A stretch of 64,000 nt of DNA from Erwinia sp. E602. Lineage in GTDB: Bacteria > Pseudomonadota > Gammaproteobacteria > Enterobacterales > Enterobacteriaceae. Numbering within the stretch: position 1 is the first letter of the stretch; each line of letters starts with the position of its first letter. The position numbers and the translations under genes are program-made. Below are positions 61,493 to 64,000 of the stretch, one piece after another. The notes beneath the pieces were generated by a model. It did no database searches, was not told the origin of the DNA, and was given only the letters and a program-made list of their open reading frames with translations. The stretch lies in assembly GCF_018141005.1 (NCBI RefSeq), contig NZ_CP046582.1, positions 620,001 to 684,000 on the forward strand, in the 5' to 3' direction.

Positions 61493-62941
61493 GTGGCAAA
61501 ATATGAGCAGCTGGTGGCGCAGATTCGCCAGCAAATTGAGAGCGAAATCTGGCTGCCGGGGGAAAAACTGCCCTCGCTGCGCGAGCAGGTGGGCCTGAGC
61601 GGCGTAAGCCTGATGACGGTGATGCACGCCTACCAGGTGCTGGAGAGCCAGGGCTGGATCCAGTCACGCCCGCAGTCCGGCTACTACGTGGCGCCGCGCG
61701 CCGAATTCCTCAGCCAGCCGGTCAGCCATCAGAAGCTGCAGCTGGCGGAGTCGGTGGATATCAACGCCTTTATTTTCGATGTGTTACAGGCCAGCCGCGA
61801 TCCGCACATCATCCCCTTTGGCTCCGCCTTTCCTGACCCCGAGCTGTTTCCGCAGCGCCAGCTGATGCGCGCGCTGACCACCGTTTCGCACAGCATGAAG
61901 GCGGTGGACGCGCTGCACAATCTGCCACCCGGCAACGAGGCGCTGCGCAAAACGCTGGCGCAGCGCTATGCGCTACAGGGGGTGCAGGTGACGCCGGACG
62001 AAATTGTCATCACCAACGGAGCGATGGAAGCGCTGAATCTCAGCCTGCAGGCGCTGACCGAGCCGGGTGACTGGGTGGCAATTGAAAACCCGTCCTTTTA
62101 TGGCGCGCTGCAGGCAATCGAGCGGCTGAAGCTGAAGAGCGTGGCGATCGCCACCGACCCGCAGAACGGCATCGATCTCGACGAACTGAGCCGCGCGCTG
62201 CAGCGCTGGCCGATCAAGGCGTTATGGATGATGAGCAATCAGCAGAACCCGGTTGGCTGCACCCTGAGCAAAGCCCGCAAGCAGCAGCTGGTGGCGCTGC
62301 TGGCGCAGCATAACGTGGCGCTGATTGAGGATGACGTCTACAGCGAGCTCTATTTCGGCGCGGAGAAGCCGCTGCCGGCCAAAGCCTTCGACCGCAATGA
62401 CAACGTGCTGCACTGCTCGTCGTTTTCGAAAAACCTGGTGGCCGGCTTTCGCGTCGGCTGGGTGGCCGCCGGAAAACATGCCCAGCGCATCCAGCGGCTG
62501 CAGCTGATGAGTACGCTGTCAACCAGCGCCCCGATGCAGCAGGCGCTGGCCACCTACCTCGGCACCCGCAGCTACGATCTGCATCTGCGCCGCCTGCGGC
62601 AGGTGCTGGAACAGCGTAAAAATCTGGCGCTGCTGTCGCTGAAGCGCCATCTGCCCGACGGCGCGCGCATCAACGAGTCGCGGGGGGGCTACTTCTTATG
62701 GATTGAGCTGCCGGGCGGGGTGAATACCACCCAGCTTTACTACCGGGCGTTAGAGCAGAACATCAGCATTGCGCCGGGTAAGATGTTCTCATCCAGCGAG
62801 CAGTACGCGAACTACTTCCGCTTTAACACCGCCTGGTGGCAGGAGCCACACGATGCGGCGGTCGCGACGCTGGGCCGGCTGATCGTCGAACTGATCGCCG
62901 GGCCGGCGGCGTTACCGCCCGGCACGCGGGCAGGGGGTTAG
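61493..62941 (+). CDS. ydcR: MocR-type regulator YdcR (GntR winged helix + aminotransferase-like domain)
   Basis: The 482-residue protein has an N-terminal GntR winged helix (about 1-70; GEKLPSLREQVGLSGVS) and a C-terminal PLP aminotransferase-like domain with the PLP lysine in CSSFSKNLVAGFRVGW (about 309). It tracks E. coli YdcR along its length, including SRPQSGYYVAP and PFGSAFPDPELFP. The start is GTG at 61493. YdcR's regulon is poorly known. The stop overlaps the stop of ylaC by three bases, tail to tail. Confidence 0.9.
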   Translation: MAKYEQLVAQIRQQIESEIWLPGEKLPSLREQVGLSGVSLMTVMHAYQVLESQGWIQSRPQSGYYVAPRAEFLSQPVSHQKLQLAESVDINAFIFDVLQASRDPHIIPFGSAFPDPELFPQRQLMRALTTVSHSMKAVDALHNLPPGNEALRKTLAQRYALQGVQVTPDEIVITNGAMEALNLSLQALTEPGDWVAIENPSFYGALQAIERLKLKSVAIATDPQNGIDLDELSRALQRWPIKALWMMSNQQNPVGCTLSKARKQQLVALLAQHNVALIEDDVYSELYFGAEKPLPAKAFDRNDNVLHCSSFSKNLVAGFRVGWVAAGKHAQRIQRLQLMSTLSTSAPMQQALATYLGTRSYDLHLRRLRQVLEQRKNLALLSLKRHLPDGARINESRGGYFLWIELPGGVNTTQLYYRALEQNISIAPGKMFSSSEQYANYFRFNTAWWQEPHDAAVATLGRLIVELIAGPAALPPGTRAGG

Positions 62942-63423
62942 ACCGCGGCGGCGCTCTTCTGGCCCCAGGTCAGGCGGAACACGTCGTAAAAGTCGACTTC
63001 GCCCTTTTTGGTCAGCAGTTTATCCACGCCCTGTTTGATCTCGTCCGGCACCTTGTCGTTGTTAAGAATATCGTTGATCGCCTGCGGCGACAGGGTGCGA
63101 ATGTAGTACCACTCGCCGTAATAGCAGACGCGAATATCGCTGACGTTGTCGATATCCTCGAAGCGGTATTTCGGCGTCACGTCCAGCAGCATCAGGCCGC
63201 TCATCAGTACGATAAACAGCGTCGCGCCCCAGAAGGCCGGCCAGCCGAGAAAGTCGGTGGTAAAGATCAGCGCGACGGTCAGAATGTAGCAACCGTACAT
63301 CGATGCCCACAGGCCCGGGTGTTTTTTCAAAAAGCTGAAGCTGAAGCGCGGTTTGTTATCGCGTTGCTCGGCGCGATTCAGGCTATCAATCTCGCGCAGC
63401 AGAATTTTTTTGACTTCTTCCAT
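62938..63423 (-). CDS. ylaC: YlaC family inner membrane protein
   Basis: The 161-residue protein has two membrane segments (about 40-60 and 65-85) flanked by conserved RDNKPRFSFSFLKKHPGLW and FEDIDNVSDIRVCYYGEWY, matching E. coli YlaC. Its function is unknown. In E. coli ylaC lies elsewhere, so this placement is a local rearrangement. Confidence 0.9.
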   Translation of the reverse strand: MEEVKKILLREIDSLNRAEQRDNKPRFSFSFLKKHPGLWASMYGCYILTVALIFTTDFLGWPAFWGATLFIVLMSGLMLLDVTPKYRFEDIDNVSDIRVCYYGEWYYIRTLSPQAINDILNNDKVPDEIKQGVDKLLTKKGEVDFYDVFRLTWGQKSAAAV

Positions 63424-63622
63424 GGATTACCTCTGTTATGGAATGCGGACAGAGTGATAGTAAACGCTATTTTTGCCGGTAACAGCAGACACAGTTCACG
63501 TTTATCAGGCTATAACAGTTTGGTGAACGGGTGAAAGAGTAGCTGTAAAAGTGCCCGGCGTGTAAACTTGGCTGCCCCGCAGCACCGCGGTGTGGTTCGG
63601 GATAATGGAGGCGTGAGCATAC

Positions 63623-64000
63623 ATGATGTTGAAATTTCTCCCCTTGCTTGCAGGCAGCCTGTTACTCGGATCGGGGCTGCCGGTGCAGGTGCTGGACTGC
63701 GGACGAGCGGCCAGCCTGATGGAAAATACCGTCTGCGATGTGCCGGAGCTAAGCTGGCTGGATCGCGTATTTAGCAACGCATTTAATGATGAAGTGCTGC
63801 GGGATCCCCCCGGTGCCACGCAACGGATCGCGGCGTGGGCGGCAACGCGTGATGCCTGCCGCAACGCAGGCTGCCTGCGGGGAGTCTACCTGAGCGGTAT
63901 TGGCCAGCTGCATCAGACCCCGCAAACCTTCGACTGGGAAGGCCAGTGGTGGAACACCAGCGCTACGGCGGGCAACGGCGGGCGGATTAATATCAAGCAT
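63623..64000 (+). CDS. Secreted LprI-like (DUF1311-type) protein, 3' truncated by window
   Basis: A frame open to the window end gives at least 126 residues. It starts MMLKFLPLLAGSLLLGSG, a signal peptide, followed by LDCGRAASLMENTVCDVPEL and LDRVFSNAFNDEVLR, the Cys-paired pattern of LprI/DUF1311 lysozyme-inhibitor-like proteins (CxxAxxxxExxIC...LxxLD). A second Cys pair follows in DACRNAGCLRGVY. GGAGG stands 11 bases before the first ATG; the second ATG at 63626 is an alternative. An inhibitor role is only inference. Confidence 0.65.
   Translation, partial: MMLKFLPLLAGSLLLGSGLPVQVLDCGRAASLMENTVCDVPELSWLDRVFSNAFNDEVLRDPPGATQRIAAWAATRDACRNAGCLRGVYLSGIGQLHQTPQTFDWEGQWWNTSATAGNGGRINIKH

Overview
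The window is a chromosomal segment of a GC-rich member of the Enterobacterales, most likely family Erwiniaceae (Erwinia/Pantoea type). The gene order rpoD-dnaG-rpsU / tsaD / plsY / folB / uppP / cca / ygiM / ygiF-glnE-hldE / ubiK / ribB / ygiD / ygiC-ygiB / tolC / nudF-yqiB-cpdA-yqiA-parE / mdaB / parC-plsC-ftsP / dkgA-yqhD / yqhC / yghB / metC / exbB-exbD follows the Escherichia coli K-12 backbone around rpoD-tolC-exbB, and the proteins are close to their E. coli counterparts in length and motifs. The genus is an inference from protein similarity and from the repeat content. No tRNA, rRNA, CRISPR array, intact insertion sequence or prophage is visible.

Layout. 1-5.6 kb: the 3' end of an aer-like aerotaxis receptor gene, a UPF0303 gene, a D-malate/tartrate dehydrogenase gene, a chromosomal hok/sok type I toxin-antitoxin locus, then rpoD. 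5.6-31 kb: mostly housekeeping genes (primase, ribosomal protein S21, tRNA t6A synthesis, phospholipid, folate and undecaprenyl-phosphate metabolism, CCA addition, GlnE, HldE, the FMN riboswitch with ribB, TolC, ParE). 31.4-38.1 kb: an accessory block between parE and mdaB/parC, holding a flavin monooxygenase, two carboxymuconolactone decarboxylase/AhpD-type proteins, a polar-amino-acid-type ABC importer and a LysR regulator. 38.3-51.8 kb: mdaB, an orphan ROK kinase, then parC-plsC-ftsP, dkgA/yqhD with their regulator yqhC, yghB, metC and the Fur-boxed exbBD operon. 51.9-64 kb: accessory genes, namely an orphan TcuC/CitA-like carboxylate transporter, a five-gene archaic (Csu-type) chaperone-usher pilus operon, a divergent MHYT-GGDEF-EAL cyclic-di-GMP enzyme, a YdcR regulator, YlaC, and the start of a secreted LprI-like protein cut by the window edge.

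The most unusual content is a group of structured extragenic repeats in three gaps between convergent genes (11.2-11.7, 22.3-22.8 and 38.1-38.2 kb). Two sequence families, of exactly 101 bp (four full copies plus two half copies) and 103 bp (two copies), share one predicted fold. A long terminal stem with a small internal loop encloses a 9-bp hairpin with a GGGA or TGGA loop and a second short hairpin that also shows GGA in its loop. Stems differ between copies by compensating changes while the GGA loops and short linkers stay constant, which points to selection on RNA or single-stranded DNA structure. The loops resemble the binding motif of the RNA-binding protein CsrA/RsmA. Three copies are tandem with an exact 158-bp period after ygiD.

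Other regulatory signals read from the sequence are the FMN riboswitch with a promoter ahead of ribB, a mar/sox/rob-type box ahead of tolC, a Fur box ahead of exbB, and many intrinsic terminators. All functional statements rest on motif recognition and remembered family features; no database search was run.
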